From Leifsonia virtsii (GTDB taxonomy: Bacteria > Actinomycetota > Actinomycetes > Actinomycetales > Microbacteriaceae): a DNA stretch of 64,000 bases. Positions 36,383-45,285 of this stretch are shown here, one piece after another. The stretch lies in contig NZ_JAROCB010000004.1 of the NCBI RefSeq assembly GCF_030433675.1, forward strand, positions 62,001 through 126,000, in the 5' to 3' direction. The notes under the pieces were generated by a model. That model was given only the letters and a program-made list of their open reading frames with translations, searched no databases and was not told the origin of the DNA. Positions within the stretch are counted from its first letter, which is position 1; every line of letters begins with the position of its first letter. A program made the translations under genes and the position numbers.

Positions 36383-36685
36383 TCAGTCGGGGAGCAGTGC
36401 ATCCATGAGCCCGGGAAAGCGCGCGTCCAACTCGTCGCGCCTCAACTGGATCTCGTGGGTGCGGCCGCTGACGATCGTGCGGGTCACTCCCGCCTCGCGC
36501 AGCGTCTTGAAGTGGTGCGCCATGGTCGACTTCTGCACGTCGACGCCCCACTCGGTCATCGTCTTCGGGTGCGGCCGGCCGTCGGCGAGCGCGCGCACGA
36601 TCTGCAGGCGGATGGGGTCGGCGACGGCGCGGAGCACGTCGACGAGCTGCACGTCGGCGATGTCGGGGGAGGGATAGTCGCTCAT
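36383..36685 (-). CDS. ArsR-family winged-helix repressor
   Basis: A 100-aa repressor containing only the winged-helix domain. Key parts are LRAVADPIRLQIVRALADG (helix 1-2), the recognition segment VDVQKSTMAHHFKTLREAG and the wing TRTIVSGRTHEIQLRR. The usual metal-binding ELCVCDL motif is absent, so it senses something other than a metal or works as an effector-independent switch. It is divergent from an MFS exporter, with one palindrome over both promoters, which implies that it represses that exporter. Confidence 0.88.
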   Translation of the reverse strand: MSDYPSPDIADVQLVDVLRAVADPIRLQIVRALADGRPHPKTMTEWGVDVQKSTMAHHFKTLREAGVTRTIVSGRTHEIQLRRDELDARFPGLMDALLPD

Positions 36686-36693
36686 CGTCACCA

Positions 36694-36753
36694 ATTGTTT
36701 GACAAACATCGAACAATCGCCGTACCTTAACGGTATGACGTTCGTCGAACAAT
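36694..36753. promoter_or_regulatory. Operator/promoter between arsR and the MFS exporter
   Basis: ATTGTTTGA (36694-36702) and TCGAACAAT (36709-36717) are inverted arms with one mismatch. A third TCGAACAAT lies at 36745-36753, inside the MFS reading frame. The first palindrome covers TTGACA (36699-36704), a consensus -35. With an 18-nt spacer comes TACCTT (36723-36728), 6 nt before the MFS ATG. Repressor bound here would occlude RNA polymerase. Confidence 0.75.
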
Positions 36754-37922
36754 CGTACCGCAGGACGCTTCCCGCTCTCCTGGTCCTCGCACTCGCCCTC
36801 TTCGTGGTCGGCACCAACGCGTTCGTCATCGCCGGGCTGCTCCCGCAGGTCGCCGCCGGGCTCGGCGCCACCGCGACGCAGGTCAGCTGGTCGATCACGA
36901 GCTACTCGCTCGTGGTCGCGGTGGCGGCGCCGGCGGTGTCCATCCTTCTCCCACGCGTGCCCCGCGCCACACTGATGGCCGCGGGCCTCGCCGTCTTCGC
37001 TCTCGGCACGGCGGCGTCCGCGCTCGCCCCCGACCTCGGCTGGTTCATCGCCGGCCGCACCTTCTCCGGGCTGGGCGGTGCCGCCCTCGTGCCGACCGCG
37101 ACGGCGGCGGCCGCAAGCCTCGCCCGGCCCGGCAAGCGCGGGCAGGCGCTCGCGATCGTCGGCGCCGGGTTCACACTCGCCACGGCGGTCGGCTCTCCGC
37201 TCGGCACGGCGCTCGGCGGGATGGCCGGCTGGCGGTTCGCGCTGTGGTGCATCGTCGGAATCGCGGCGGTGCTGGTGGTCGCGATCCCGCTCGTCGTCCG
37301 CGGCGTCCCGGTCCCGCCGGCCGTGACCCTGCGCCGGCGCCTGGCTCCGCTCGGCGACCTGCGGATCGTCGCGCCGCTCGGCACCACCCTCCTGATGGTG
37401 GCCGGCTTCAACATCGTCTACATCTTCTCGGCGGCGGTGACCCACGCCTCCACCGGCGGCTCCGGCGCGCTGCTCGCCGTGCTGCTCCTCGCCTACGGGG
37501 TGGCGGGGGTCGCCGGCAACAGCGTCGCGGGACCGCTGACCGACCGCTTCGGCAGCCGGCCGGTGGCGGTCCTCGCGCTGGCCGGACAGGCGCTGACGCT
37601 GATCGTGCTGGCCTTCACGGAGGCGTCGTTCGTCGCGTCGGTCGTGGTGTTCGCGCTCTGGGGCGTCGCGGCGTTCGCGATCGCCATCCCGGTGCAGCAC
37701 CGCCTCGTGCACGTCGAGCCGGAGAGCTCTGCGCTGGCCCTGTCCTGGTACTCGACCGCGATGTACGTCGGCATCGCCATCGCGCCGCCCATCGGAACGC
37801 TCGCGCTCGCGGCCGGAGGCCCGGTCGCGGTGCCACTGGCCGGCGCGCTAGTCACGGCTGCGGCGCTCGCCGTGTTCCTGGTCGGATACCTCGCGCGGGC
37901 GCCGCGCCCCGTGACGGCCTGA
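36735..37922 (+). CDS. MFS efflux transporter (DHA1 family)
   Basis: A 395-aa membrane protein with twelve predicted helices. Sequence type is the AraJ/YdhP-like drug:H+ antiporter group: FVVGTNAFVIAGLLPQVAAGL in helix 1 (read in part), the GPLTDRFGSRPVAVLALAG loop between helices 8 and 9, and the short charged N- and C-termini. It should export a toxic or signalling small molecule and be derepressed when the divergent ArsR protein binds that compound. The ATG lies 6 nt after the TACCTT box, so the mRNA is predicted to be leaderless. The substrate is unknown. Confidence 0.87.
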   Translation: MTFVEQSYRRTLPALLVLALALFVVGTNAFVIAGLLPQVAAGLGATATQVSWSITSYSLVVAVAAPAVSILLPRVPRATLMAAGLAVFALGTAASALAPDLGWFIAGRTFSGLGGAALVPTATAAAASLARPGKRGQALAIVGAGFTLATAVGSPLGTALGGMAGWRFALWCIVGIAAVLVVAIPLVVRGVPVPPAVTLRRRLAPLGDLRIVAPLGTTLLMVAGFNIVYIFSAAVTHASTGGSGALLAVLLLAYGVAGVAGNSVAGPLTDRFGSRPVAVLALAGQALTLIVLAFTEASFVASVVVFALWGVAAFAIAIPVQHRLVHVEPESSALALSWYSTAMYVGIAIAPPIGTLALAAGGPVAVPLAGALVTAAALAVFLVGYLARAPRPVTA

Positions 37923-37923
37923 G

Positions 37924-39627
37924 CTACGCGGTCAGCAGCCGCATCGCCTCGGCGAGGGCGGCGACGCGGGCCGTCGCGGTCGCGCGGCGGTCCTCCACGC
38001 TGCCCTCGTCGCTGGACGCGTCGATGTAGATCTTGAGCTTCGGCTCCGTGCCGCTCGGGCGGACCATCACGCGAGAGCCGTCCTCGAGCAGGATCCGCAG
38101 CACATCGCTCGGCGGCAGACCGCCGAAGCCGTCGCGCAGGTCGTCGATCTGCGTGACGCGCACCTCGCCCAGATGGCTCGGCGGGGTCGCGCGCAGGGCC
38201 GCCATGATCTCGCCGATGCGCGAGAGGTCGGTCACGCGGAGGGAGATCTGGTCGCTGGCGAAGAAGCCGAAGCGCTCGGCGAACCGGTCCAGCTGCTGGG
38301 CGACGGTCACGCCGTCCGCGGCGAGGGCGTTGGCGAGGTCGAGGAACGCGACCGCGGCGGAGATGCCGTCCTTGTCGCGGACCGTGTCCGGGTTCACCAG
38401 GTAGCCGAGCGCCTCCTCGTAGCCGTAGATCAGGCCGGGCGCTCGCGAGACCCACTTGAACCCGGTCAGGGTGTCGGCGAAGTCGAGCTTGTACGCGCGG
38501 GCCACCGCGGAGAGGGCGGGCGAGGAGACGATGGAGCAGGCCAGCGTCCCGACCGGCCCTCGCTCGTCCGCGCGGGTGGACGCGAGCTCCGCGGCGCGCC
38601 AGCCGAGCAGGGCGCCGACCTCGTTGCCCGACAGCCGGCGGTAGCCGTCGCCGATCGACGGGTCGGGGATGGCGACGGCCAGCCGGTCGGCGTCCGGGTC
38701 GTTGGCGACGATCAGGTCGGCGCCGGCCGTCCGGGCGGTCTCGAACGACAGATCCATCGCGCCCGGCTCCTCCGGGTTGGGGAAGGCGACGGTCGGGAAC
38801 GCGGGGTCCGGCTCGATCTGGGCGGTCACCGGGACCGGCTCGGAGAAGCCGGCGCGGGCGAAGACCTCGCGGGCCGTGCGCCAGCCGACGCCGTGCATCG
38901 CGGTGTAGACGAACGACACGGCGTCGCGAGGAGCGCTGGTGGAGGCGACGGCCACGGTCGCGTCGATGTACGCCTGCTCGACGTCGTCGGAGGCGACCTC
39001 GTAGCGGTCGGAGCGCGGCAGGTCGGCGACGCTGCCCTCCGCCACCTCCAGGATGTGCGCGGCGATCTCGGCGTCGACGGGCGAGACGATCTGCGACCCG
39101 TGGTTCTCGCCGCCGAGGTACACCTTGTACCCGTTGTCGTTGGGCGGGTTGTGGCTGGCGGTGACCATGACGCCCGCGCTCGCGTCCAGGTGCCGCAGGG
39201 CGAACGCGAGCACCGGGGTCGGGAGCAGGCGCGGCAGCAGCACGGCGCGGATGCCCGCGCCGGCCATGAGCTCGGCGGTGTCGCGGGCGAACACGTCGGA
39301 GTTCTTGCGGCCGTCGTAGCCGATCACGACGGAGGGCGTCGCGTCCTCCGCGTGCTCCAGCAGCCAGCGGGCGAACCCGGCGGCCGCCTGCGCGACGAGC
39401 ACGCGGTTCATCCGGTTCGGGCCCGCGGCGATCGCGCCGCGCAGTCCCGCGGTGCCGAAGGCCAGGCGCTCGTCGAAACGCGAGTGCAGGTCGGCCACGG
39501 CCTCGGCAGAGCCCGCCTCGGCGGCGACGATCAGCGTCTGGAGCTCGTCCCGGGTCTCGGGATCGGGGTCCTGGGCGAGCCAGGCGCGTGCCTCGGCGAG
39601 CAGCTGCGGCGTGTCCTTCGCGCTCAC
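37924..39627 (-). CDS. pmmB: Phospho-sugar mutase (phosphomannomutase/phosphopentomutase-like)
   Basis: A 567-aa alpha-D-phosphohexomutase. The active serine loop is TASHNPPNDNGYKVY (about 148-162), the metal loop is NDPDADRLAV, the sugar-specificity loop is GYEEALGYLV and the phosphate-binding loop is RPSGTEPKLKIY near the C-terminus. Length and coupling to purine nucleoside phosphorylase (GTGA overlap) match the PmmB/PGM2-type mutases that can convert ribose 1-phosphate to ribose 5-phosphate as well as hexose phosphates; the pentose role is inferred from the neighbour. The GTG start at 39627 lies inside the PNP stop. Confidence 0.88.
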   Translation of the reverse strand: MSAKDTPQLLAEARAWLAQDPDPETRDELQTLIVAAEAGSAEAVADLHSRFDERLAFGTAGLRGAIAAGPNRMNRVLVAQAAAGFARWLLEHAEDATPSVVIGYDGRKNSDVFARDTAELMAGAGIRAVLLPRLLPTPVLAFALRHLDASAGVMVTASHNPPNDNGYKVYLGGENHGSQIVSPVDAEIAAHILEVAEGSVADLPRSDRYEVASDDVEQAYIDATVAVASTSAPRDAVSFVYTAMHGVGWRTAREVFARAGFSEPVPVTAQIEPDPAFPTVAFPNPEEPGAMDLSFETARTAGADLIVANDPDADRLAVAIPDPSIGDGYRRLSGNEVGALLGWRAAELASTRADERGPVGTLACSIVSSPALSAVARAYKLDFADTLTGFKWVSRAPGLIYGYEEALGYLVNPDTVRDKDGISAAVAFLDLANALAADGVTVAQQLDRFAERFGFFASDQISLRVTDLSRIGEIMAALRATPPSHLGEVRVTQIDDLRDGFGGLPPSDVLRILLEDGSRVMVRPSGTEPKLKIYIDASSDEGSVEDRRATATARVAALAEAMRLLTA

Positions 39628-40457
39628 AGCGACTCCACGATCTGGGCGAGCAGCGCGCTGATCACCGGCTCGGCGGCGCGGCCGGCGTCGATGACCTCCT
39701 GGTGGCTGAGCGGGGTCTTCTGGATGCCGGCGGCCAGGTTCGTGATGAGCGACATGCCCAGGATCTCCATGCCGGCCTGGCGAGCGGCGATCGCCTCCAG
39801 TGCGGTCGACATCCCGACGATGTGGCCGCCGACGGCCTTCGCCATCTGCACCTCGGCCGGGGTCTCGTAGTGGGGCCCGCGGAACTGCGTGTAGACGCCC
39901 TCGTCGAGCGACGGGTCGATCGTGCGGGCCAGGTCGCGCAGGCGCCGGGAGTACAGGTCGGTGAGGTCGATGAAGGTCGCGCCCTCGAGCGGGGAGTCGG
40001 CCGTCAGGTTGATGTGGTCGCTGATCAGGACGGGCGTGCCCGGCTTCCAGTGCTCCTTGATGCCGCCCGCGCCGTTGGTGAGCACCATCGTGGTCGCGCC
40101 GGCGGCCGCCGCGGTCCGCACGCTGTGGACGACGCGACGCACGCCGTGCCCCTCGTAGTAGTGCGTACGTGCGCCGATCACCAGCGCGTGCTTGCCGTTC
40201 GCGAGGCGGACCGAACGCAGCGTCCCGACGTGGCCTTCGAGCGCCGGCTTGCTGAAGCCGAGGATCTCGGTGGCGGGGACGGTCGCGACCGTTTCTCCGA
40301 TCAGGTCGGCGGCCTTGCCCCAGCCGCTGCCGAGGGTGAGGGCGATGTCGTGGCGCTCGACCCCGGTCTTCTCCGCGAGCTGAGCGGCAGCCTCCCGAGC
40401 CACCTCGAACGGGTCGGCGGCAGGGTCGTCGAGCGGGTTGGTGATGGATTCCAGCAT
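39624..40457 (-). CDS. punA: Purine-nucleoside phosphorylase
   Basis: A 277-aa trimeric-type PNP, splitting inosine and guanosine (and deoxy forms) to base and ribose 1-phosphate. Motifs: TLGSGWG phosphate loop, RTHYYEGH, VLTNGAGGI, YTQFRGPHYETPAEVQMA for the purine and ribose site (about 186-203), MSTALEAIAARQAG, and the purine-specific Asn in SLITNLAAG. TAGAGT at 40464-40469 ends 6 nt before the ATG (leaderless). It drives the mutase gene downstream. With add and the importer it completes purine salvage. Confidence 0.94.
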   Translation of the reverse strand: MLESITNPLDDPAADPFEVAREAAAQLAEKTGVERHDIALTLGSGWGKAADLIGETVATVPATEILGFSKPALEGHVGTLRSVRLANGKHALVIGARTHYYEGHGVRRVVHSVRTAAAAGATTMVLTNGAGGIKEHWKPGTPVLISDHINLTADSPLEGATFIDLTDLYSRRLRDLARTIDPSLDEGVYTQFRGPHYETPAEVQMAKAVGGHIVGMSTALEAIAARQAGMEILGMSLITNLAAGIQKTPLSHQEVIDAGRAAEPVISALLAQIVESL

Positions 40458-40540
40458 GAGCCAACTCTACTGACGGGCCACTGTCCACAGGGCAGGCGAC
40501 GGGGTGCGCATCGGTGCAGCCCATACGGAAGAATGGGGGC

Positions 40541-41977
40541 ATGGCCTATGAATTCGAGCGGAAGCAGCGCATCGCCGTCCTCGGCGGCGGCCCGGGCGGC
40601 TACGAGGCGGCCCTCGCGGGCGCCCAGCTCGGAGCGGATGTGACCATCGTCGAGCGCTCCGGCGTCGGCGGTTCGGCCGTCATCACCGACGTGGTGCCCT
40701 CGAAGAGCCTGATCGCCACCGCGGAGGCGACCAACTCGCTCGGCGAGGCGACCGACCTCGGCGTGCAGTTCTTCTCCCGCGGCGAGACCGGCAAGCCGGT
40801 GCGCCCGGAGATCGCGGTCAACCTCGCCGCCGTGAACAAGCGGCTGGTCGGGCTCGCCCGGCAGCAGTCGGAGGACATGCGCGCCGAGCTGGTGCGCTCC
40901 GGCGTCCGGATCGTGACCGGTGAGGGCAGGCTCGACGGGTCGAGCGCCGTCATCGTCTCCACCTCGAAGGGCGACACCGGCACCGACTTCGACCGGGTGG
41001 AGGCCGACACGATCGTCGTCGCCGTCGGCGCCAGCCCGCGCATGCTGCCCTCCGCCATCCCGGACGGGGAGCGCATCCTCACCTGGACCCAGCTCTACGA
41101 CCTGCAGTCGGTGCCGTCGCACCTCATCGTCGTCGGCTCGGGCGTCACCGGCGCCGAGTTCGCCTCCGCGTACACCGCGCTCGGCTCCAAGGTGACCCTG
41201 ATCTCGTCGCGCGACCAGGTGCTCCCGGGAGAGGACGCGGACGCGGCAGGCGTGATCGAGAACGTCTTCCGGCGCAACGGCATGCAGGTGCTCTCCAAGT
41301 CGCGCGCCGAGTCGGTGGTGCGCACGGAGGACGGCGTGGTCGCCACCCTCACCGACGGCCGCACGATCGAGGGCTCGCACTGCCTGATGGCGGTCGGCTC
41401 CGTGCCGAACACGGCCGGCATCGGGCTGGAGGAGGCCGGCGTCCAGCTGACCAGGAGCGGGCACATCCGGGTCAACCGCGTCGCGCGCACGTCCATCCCG
41501 AACATCTACGCCGCCGGCGACTGCTCCGACTCGCTCCCGCTGGCGTCCGTCGCCTCTATGCAGGGCCGTACCGCCGTGTTCCACGCCATGGGCGACGCGG
41601 TCACCCCGATCGAGCTGCGCAACGTCAGCTCCAACATCTTCACCCAGCCCGAGATCGCGACCGTCGGCTGGAGCCAGAAGCAGATCGAGGAGGGCATCGC
41701 GCAGGGCGACATCTACAAGCTGCCGCTGAAGTCCAACCCGCGCGCCAAGATGCTCGGCATCCGCGACGGCTTCGTCAAGCTGTTCGCTCGCACCGGCTCC
41801 GGCACGGTCATCGGCGGCGTCATCGTGGCGCCGCGCGCCTCCGAGCTCATCTTCCCGCTCGCGCTCGCCGTGGAGCAGCGGCTCACGGTCGACCAGGTCG
41901 CCCGCGCGTTCACCGTCTACCCGTCGCTCTCGGGGTCGATCACCGACGCCGCCCGGGCCATGCACATCGTGCTCTGA
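40541..41977 (+). CDS. LpdA-like NAD(P)H:quinone oxidoreductase lacking the redox disulfide
   Basis: A 478-aa flavoprotein of the pyridine nucleotide-disulfide oxidoreductase family. FAD site IAVLGGGPGGYEAALA (11-26), NAD(P) site IVVGSGVTGAEFASAYTALG, FAD motif IYAAGDC and the C-terminal dimer domain are intact. The active site has GGSAVITDVVPSK (43-55) where classic lipoamide dehydrogenases have a CxxxxC pair, so it cannot reduce disulfides by that route. It matches mycobacterial LpdA (Rv3303c), a quinone reductase, by memory. Divergent from punA, 83 bp between starts. Confidence 0.87.
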   Translation: MAYEFERKQRIAVLGGGPGGYEAALAGAQLGADVTIVERSGVGGSAVITDVVPSKSLIATAEATNSLGEATDLGVQFFSRGETGKPVRPEIAVNLAAVNKRLVGLARQQSEDMRAELVRSGVRIVTGEGRLDGSSAVIVSTSKGDTGTDFDRVEADTIVVAVGASPRMLPSAIPDGERILTWTQLYDLQSVPSHLIVVGSGVTGAEFASAYTALGSKVTLISSRDQVLPGEDADAAGVIENVFRRNGMQVLSKSRAESVVRTEDGVVATLTDGRTIEGSHCLMAVGSVPNTAGIGLEEAGVQLTRSGHIRVNRVARTSIPNIYAAGDCSDSLPLASVASMQGRTAVFHAMGDAVTPIELRNVSSNIFTQPEIATVGWSQKQIEEGIAQGDIYKLPLKSNPRAKMLGIRDGFVKLFARTGSGTVIGGVIVAPRASELIFPLALAVEQRLTVDQVARAFTVYPSLSGSITDAARAMHIVL

Positions 41978-41993
41978 CGAGGGGATCCGGGGA

Positions 41994-43859
41994 ATGGAGG
42001 TCGCACTCGTCATCGGGGTGCTCGCGGTGCTCACCATCGCTGCGGCGACCACCATCGGTCCGAAGTTCGGGGTCGCGTCGCCGCTGATCCTCGTCGTGGT
42101 CGGCATCCTGGTCAGCCTGCTGCCGTTCGTGCCCGCCGTGACGATCGAGCCCGAGTGGATCATCGCGGGAGTGCTGCCGCCGCTGCTGTACTCAGCGTCC
42201 GTCTCGATGCCCGCCATGAACTTCCGGCGCGAGTTCGGGGCGATCGGCGGGCTCTCGGTGCTGCTGGTCGTGGTCAGCTCGGTCGTGCTCGGCCTGTTCT
42301 TCGCCTGGCTCATCCCGGGACTCGGCATCGGCTGGGGCATCGCGCTCGGCGCCATCGTCAGCCCCACGGACGCCGTCGCGACGGGCATCGTGAAACGGGC
42401 CGGCATCTCGCCGCGCGTCGTCGCGATCCTGGAGGGGGAGAGCCTCCTGAACGACGCGACGGCGCTGGTGCTGCTGCGGGCGGCTATCGCCGCGGCGGCG
42501 GTCGCGACGTTCAGGATCGGCGACGTGACCCTGTCGTTCGTCTACTCGGTGCTGGTCGCCGTGGTGTTCGGCGGGGTGGTCGGCTGGCTCAACCTGCGGG
42601 TGCGCTCGCGGGTGAAGGATGCGACCGTCAACACGGTGATCTCGTTCACCGTGCCGTTTCTCGCCTCGATCCCCGCGGAGGCGCTCGGGGCCTCCGGGCT
42701 GGTCGCCGCCGTCGTCGCAGGGCTCGTGACCGGCAGCAGGGCGCCGCGACTGCTGTCGCCGGAGCACCGGCTGTCGGATGCGCAGAACTGGCGGACCGTC
42801 GAGCTCATCCTCGAGGGCCTCATCTTCCTGACCATGGGGCTCGAGCTGTTCGGGATCCTGCAGAAGGTCCAAGAGGACCACTCCGGCGTACTCCCCGCCG
42901 TCGGCATCGCGGCCGGCGCGCTGGTCCTGACCATCCTCGTGCGTGCCGCGTTCGTGGCGCCGCTCCTCGCCCTCCTCGCGCGGCGGCACCGGCGCGGGCA
43001 GCGGATGCGGCCACGGCTGGAGCAGCTGCAGGTGCACCTCTCCGACCCGGAGTCCGTGCAGCGCGGGATCGCGCAACGTATCGCCCCGCCGGAGGGGCGG
43101 GCGCTCACCGCGGGCGCCGAGGCGGACCCCGCCGAACGGCTCCCCGCGGTCGAGGACGGCACAGACCAGGACCGCATCGCGGACGGGGTCGCCAACGGCA
43201 TCTTCCTCCCGGACACGCGCGACGGCGGACAGCGCCCGATCTCTCCGAAGCAGGCCGAGCGGCGACGCCGCAGGCTCGCCCGGCGCGGCGTACCGACGGT
43301 GGAGAACCTCACCCGCTTCGGCACGCGCCTGCGCCGGCTCCTGGCCGACATCGACTACTTCACCGACGCGCCGCTCGGCTGGCGCGAGGGCACGATCGTG
43401 GTGTGGGCCGGGATGCGCGGCGCGGTCACCGTCGCCGCCGCGCAGTCCCTGCCGCAGGACGACACCCCGGGTCGTTCGGTGCTGGTGCTGATCGCGTTCC
43501 TCGTCGCCGCGGGCTCGCTGCTGCTGCAGGGCGGAACGCTCGGCTTGGTGCTGCGCCTGGTGAAGCCGGCATCCGCCGACCCGCAGGCCGAGCGCGACGA
43601 GCGCCGCCGCCTGCTCGAGCTACTCCACGAGGCGGGCGAGACCGTCCCGCTTCCGTCGACGACGGAGCGGACCCCGGAGGCGTTCGCCGCGCACAAGGCC
43701 GCGCGACTCGCCCGCATCCGGGCGCAGCGCGACGCCCTGCTCGACGCCCGCGACGACGGCACGTTCAGTGCGGACGTGCTGGCCGGAGCCCTGAGCAACC
43801 TCGACGCCGACGAGATCAGCATCGACCTCAAGGGCGACCCCACCGAAGCGACCGGCTGA
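41994..43859 (+). CDS. Na+/H+ antiporter (CPA1/NhaP family) with large cytosolic insert
   Basis: A 621-aa antiporter. About eleven or twelve membrane helices lie in the first 325 residues and again near 460-520. The ion-site motifs GAIVSPTDAVATGIVKRAG (near 119-137) and EGESLLNDATALVL are those of CPA1 exchangers. A hydrophilic insert of about 130 residues (about 325-460) rich in Arg, Glu and Asp interrupts the last helices before WAGMRGAVTVAAAQSLP. A soluble C-terminal tail of about 90 residues follows. It begins 16 bp after the oxidoreductase stop, so the two are probably co-transcribed. Confidence 0.88.
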   Translation: MEVALVIGVLAVLTIAAATTIGPKFGVASPLILVVVGILVSLLPFVPAVTIEPEWIIAGVLPPLLYSASVSMPAMNFRREFGAIGGLSVLLVVVSSVVLGLFFAWLIPGLGIGWGIALGAIVSPTDAVATGIVKRAGISPRVVAILEGESLLNDATALVLLRAAIAAAAVATFRIGDVTLSFVYSVLVAVVFGGVVGWLNLRVRSRVKDATVNTVISFTVPFLASIPAEALGASGLVAAVVAGLVTGSRAPRLLSPEHRLSDAQNWRTVELILEGLIFLTMGLELFGILQKVQEDHSGVLPAVGIAAGALVLTILVRAAFVAPLLALLARRHRRGQRMRPRLEQLQVHLSDPESVQRGIAQRIAPPEGRALTAGAEADPAERLPAVEDGTDQDRIADGVANGIFLPDTRDGGQRPISPKQAERRRRRLARRGVPTVENLTRFGTRLRRLLADIDYFTDAPLGWREGTIVVWAGMRGAVTVAAAQSLPQDDTPGRSVLVLIAFLVAAGSLLLQGGTLGLVLRLVKPASADPQAERDERRRLLELLHEAGETVPLPSTTERTPEAFAAHKAARLARIRAQRDALLDARDDGTFSADVLAGALSNLDADEISIDLKGDPTEATG

Positions 43860-43947
43860 GGTCGGAATACCGTCTATCCGAGGCGATACTCGTCGTTCTA
43901 CCCTTGGGCCGGGCGGCCTGTCGGCCGGTCTCTCAGCGAGGAGGCGC

Positions 43948-45285
43948 GTGGTGTTCGAGGTCGCGACGCAGAAGATCGACATCACTCCGGCCGCGGGCTA
44001 TCCGATGGCGGGCTACGGGGCGGATGCACCTCGGCTCGCCGTCGGGACGAATCGGCCCCTGTTCGCCCGCTGCACGATCATCTGGAACGACGGGACCCCA
44101 TTCGCGCTCGTCACGGTCGACGTGCTCGGATTCCGCCAGGACACGCACGACCAGATCCGTTCGGGAGTGGTCGGCCTCGGCATCGCAACCGAGCGCTTCG
44201 TGCTCACCGCCACCCACACGCACAACGGCCCCGTACTGACAACGGGCTTGGACCCGTTCATCGCGTACGACCTGGAGAACCTGACGTCGGTGGGAACGTA
44301 TACGACCTGGCTCGCGGCCACGGTCGTGACCCTGGTCGCACAGACGAAGACCGCACCACGGACGTCGTGCACCCTCGACTACGTCGTGCTGGACGAGGAC
44401 TTCTCCTTCAACCGGGAGGGGCTGCCCTACGCCGAACGCGACGTCCCGTGCCTCGTGGCGCGCGCCGCCGACGGGACGCCGCGGGCCGTCCTGTTCGGCT
44501 ACGGCGCGCACCCCGTGGCCGCAGGTGCCCAGACCACCTTCGACCCCGACTATCCCGGGCCTGCGATCGACGCCGTCGAGCGCGAGTGGGACGGCTGTTT
44601 CGCACAGTTCCTGACGGGGCCCGCAGGCGACCAGAATCCCGTCGCGACGGGCTCCTTCGACGATGTGGAGGGATTCGGAGGGGATCTCGGGGCGACGATC
44701 GTCGATTCCATCGGCGCTCCCGGACGAGAGCTCTCGGGCCCGGTGGCGGCGGCCATGCGGTACGTCGCTCTGCCCCTCGATGTGGCACTCACCCCGCTGA
44801 ACGTCGCCGAGGTGAGAGCCGACTACGCGCGGCGCGCCGGCAACTCGGGAATCGTCGGCTACGCCCGGCGGCACGCGCTCCGGATGACGCAGCTCATCGA
44901 CGCGACGCCGCTCACCGCTCTGGAGCGCACGGTGAGCCTGCCCGTCCAGAAGTGGACCATCGGCGGTGAGACGCCCCTGGAGATGCTCTTCAGCGGGGGC
45001 GAGGTCGTCTCCGGCTTCGCCGTGGTGATCCGCGGAGAGTACGGCGGTTCGGACCGTGTGTGGTTCCTCGCCTACTCGAATGACGTCCCGGCCTATATCC
45101 CCAGCGACGAGCTCCTCGCGTCGCCGACGTATGCGGGCGGTTTCGATGCGGACTTTCCCGGCATAGCGGGAGGTTCGATGGCGGTGTACGACCACTGGGC
45201 GCACTTCTCCCGCAGCACGCCTCTCAGTGACGGCGTGGAGCAGACCTATCTTGCCGCCCTCAGGGGGCTGCTCGACACGGTCTAG
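43948..45285 (+). CDS. Neutral/alkaline ceramidase-like hydrolase, cytosolic
   Basis: A 445-aa protein resembling the N-terminal catalytic domain of neutral/alkaline non-lysosomal ceramidases. Shared marks are [20 protein letters not shown] at the start, LVTVDVLGF, the zinc/nucleophile-region ATHTHNGPV (about 90-98; family SHTHSGP) and [10 protein letters not shown]. It has no signal peptide or membrane helix, whereas known bacterial ceramidases are secreted and longer, so the real substrate is open. GAGGAGG precedes two adjacent GTG codons (43948 and 43951). Its stop shares the four bases CTAG with the convergent accA stop. Confidence 0.7.
   Translation: MVFEVATQKIDITPAAGYPMAGYGADAPRLAVGTNRPLFARCTIIWNDGTPFALVTVDVLGFRQDTHDQIRSGVVGLGIATERFVLTATHTHNGPVLTTGLDPFIAYDLENLTSVGTYTTWLAATVVTLVAQTKTAPRTSCTLDYVVLDEDFSFNREGLPYAERDVPCLVARAADGTPRAVLFGYGAHPVAAGAQTTFDPDYPGPAIDAVEREWDGCFAQFLTGPAGDQNPVATGSFDDVEGFGGDLGATIVDSIGAPGRELSGPVAAAMRYVALPLDVALTPLNVAEVRADYARRAGNSGIVGYARRHALRMTQLIDATPLTALERTVSLPVQKWTIGGETPLEMLFSGGEVVSGFAVVIRGEYGGSDRVWFLAYSNDVPAYIPSDELLASPTYAGGFDADFPGIAGGSMAVYDHWAHFSRSTPLSDGVEQTYLAALRGLLDTV

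Noticed and set aside
35133-36685. Fic plus ArsR as a toxin-antitoxin pair
   Set aside because: The Fic protein carries its own inhibitory-type helix and no small antitoxin gene overlaps it; the ArsR protein is better explained as the repressor of the divergent exporter.
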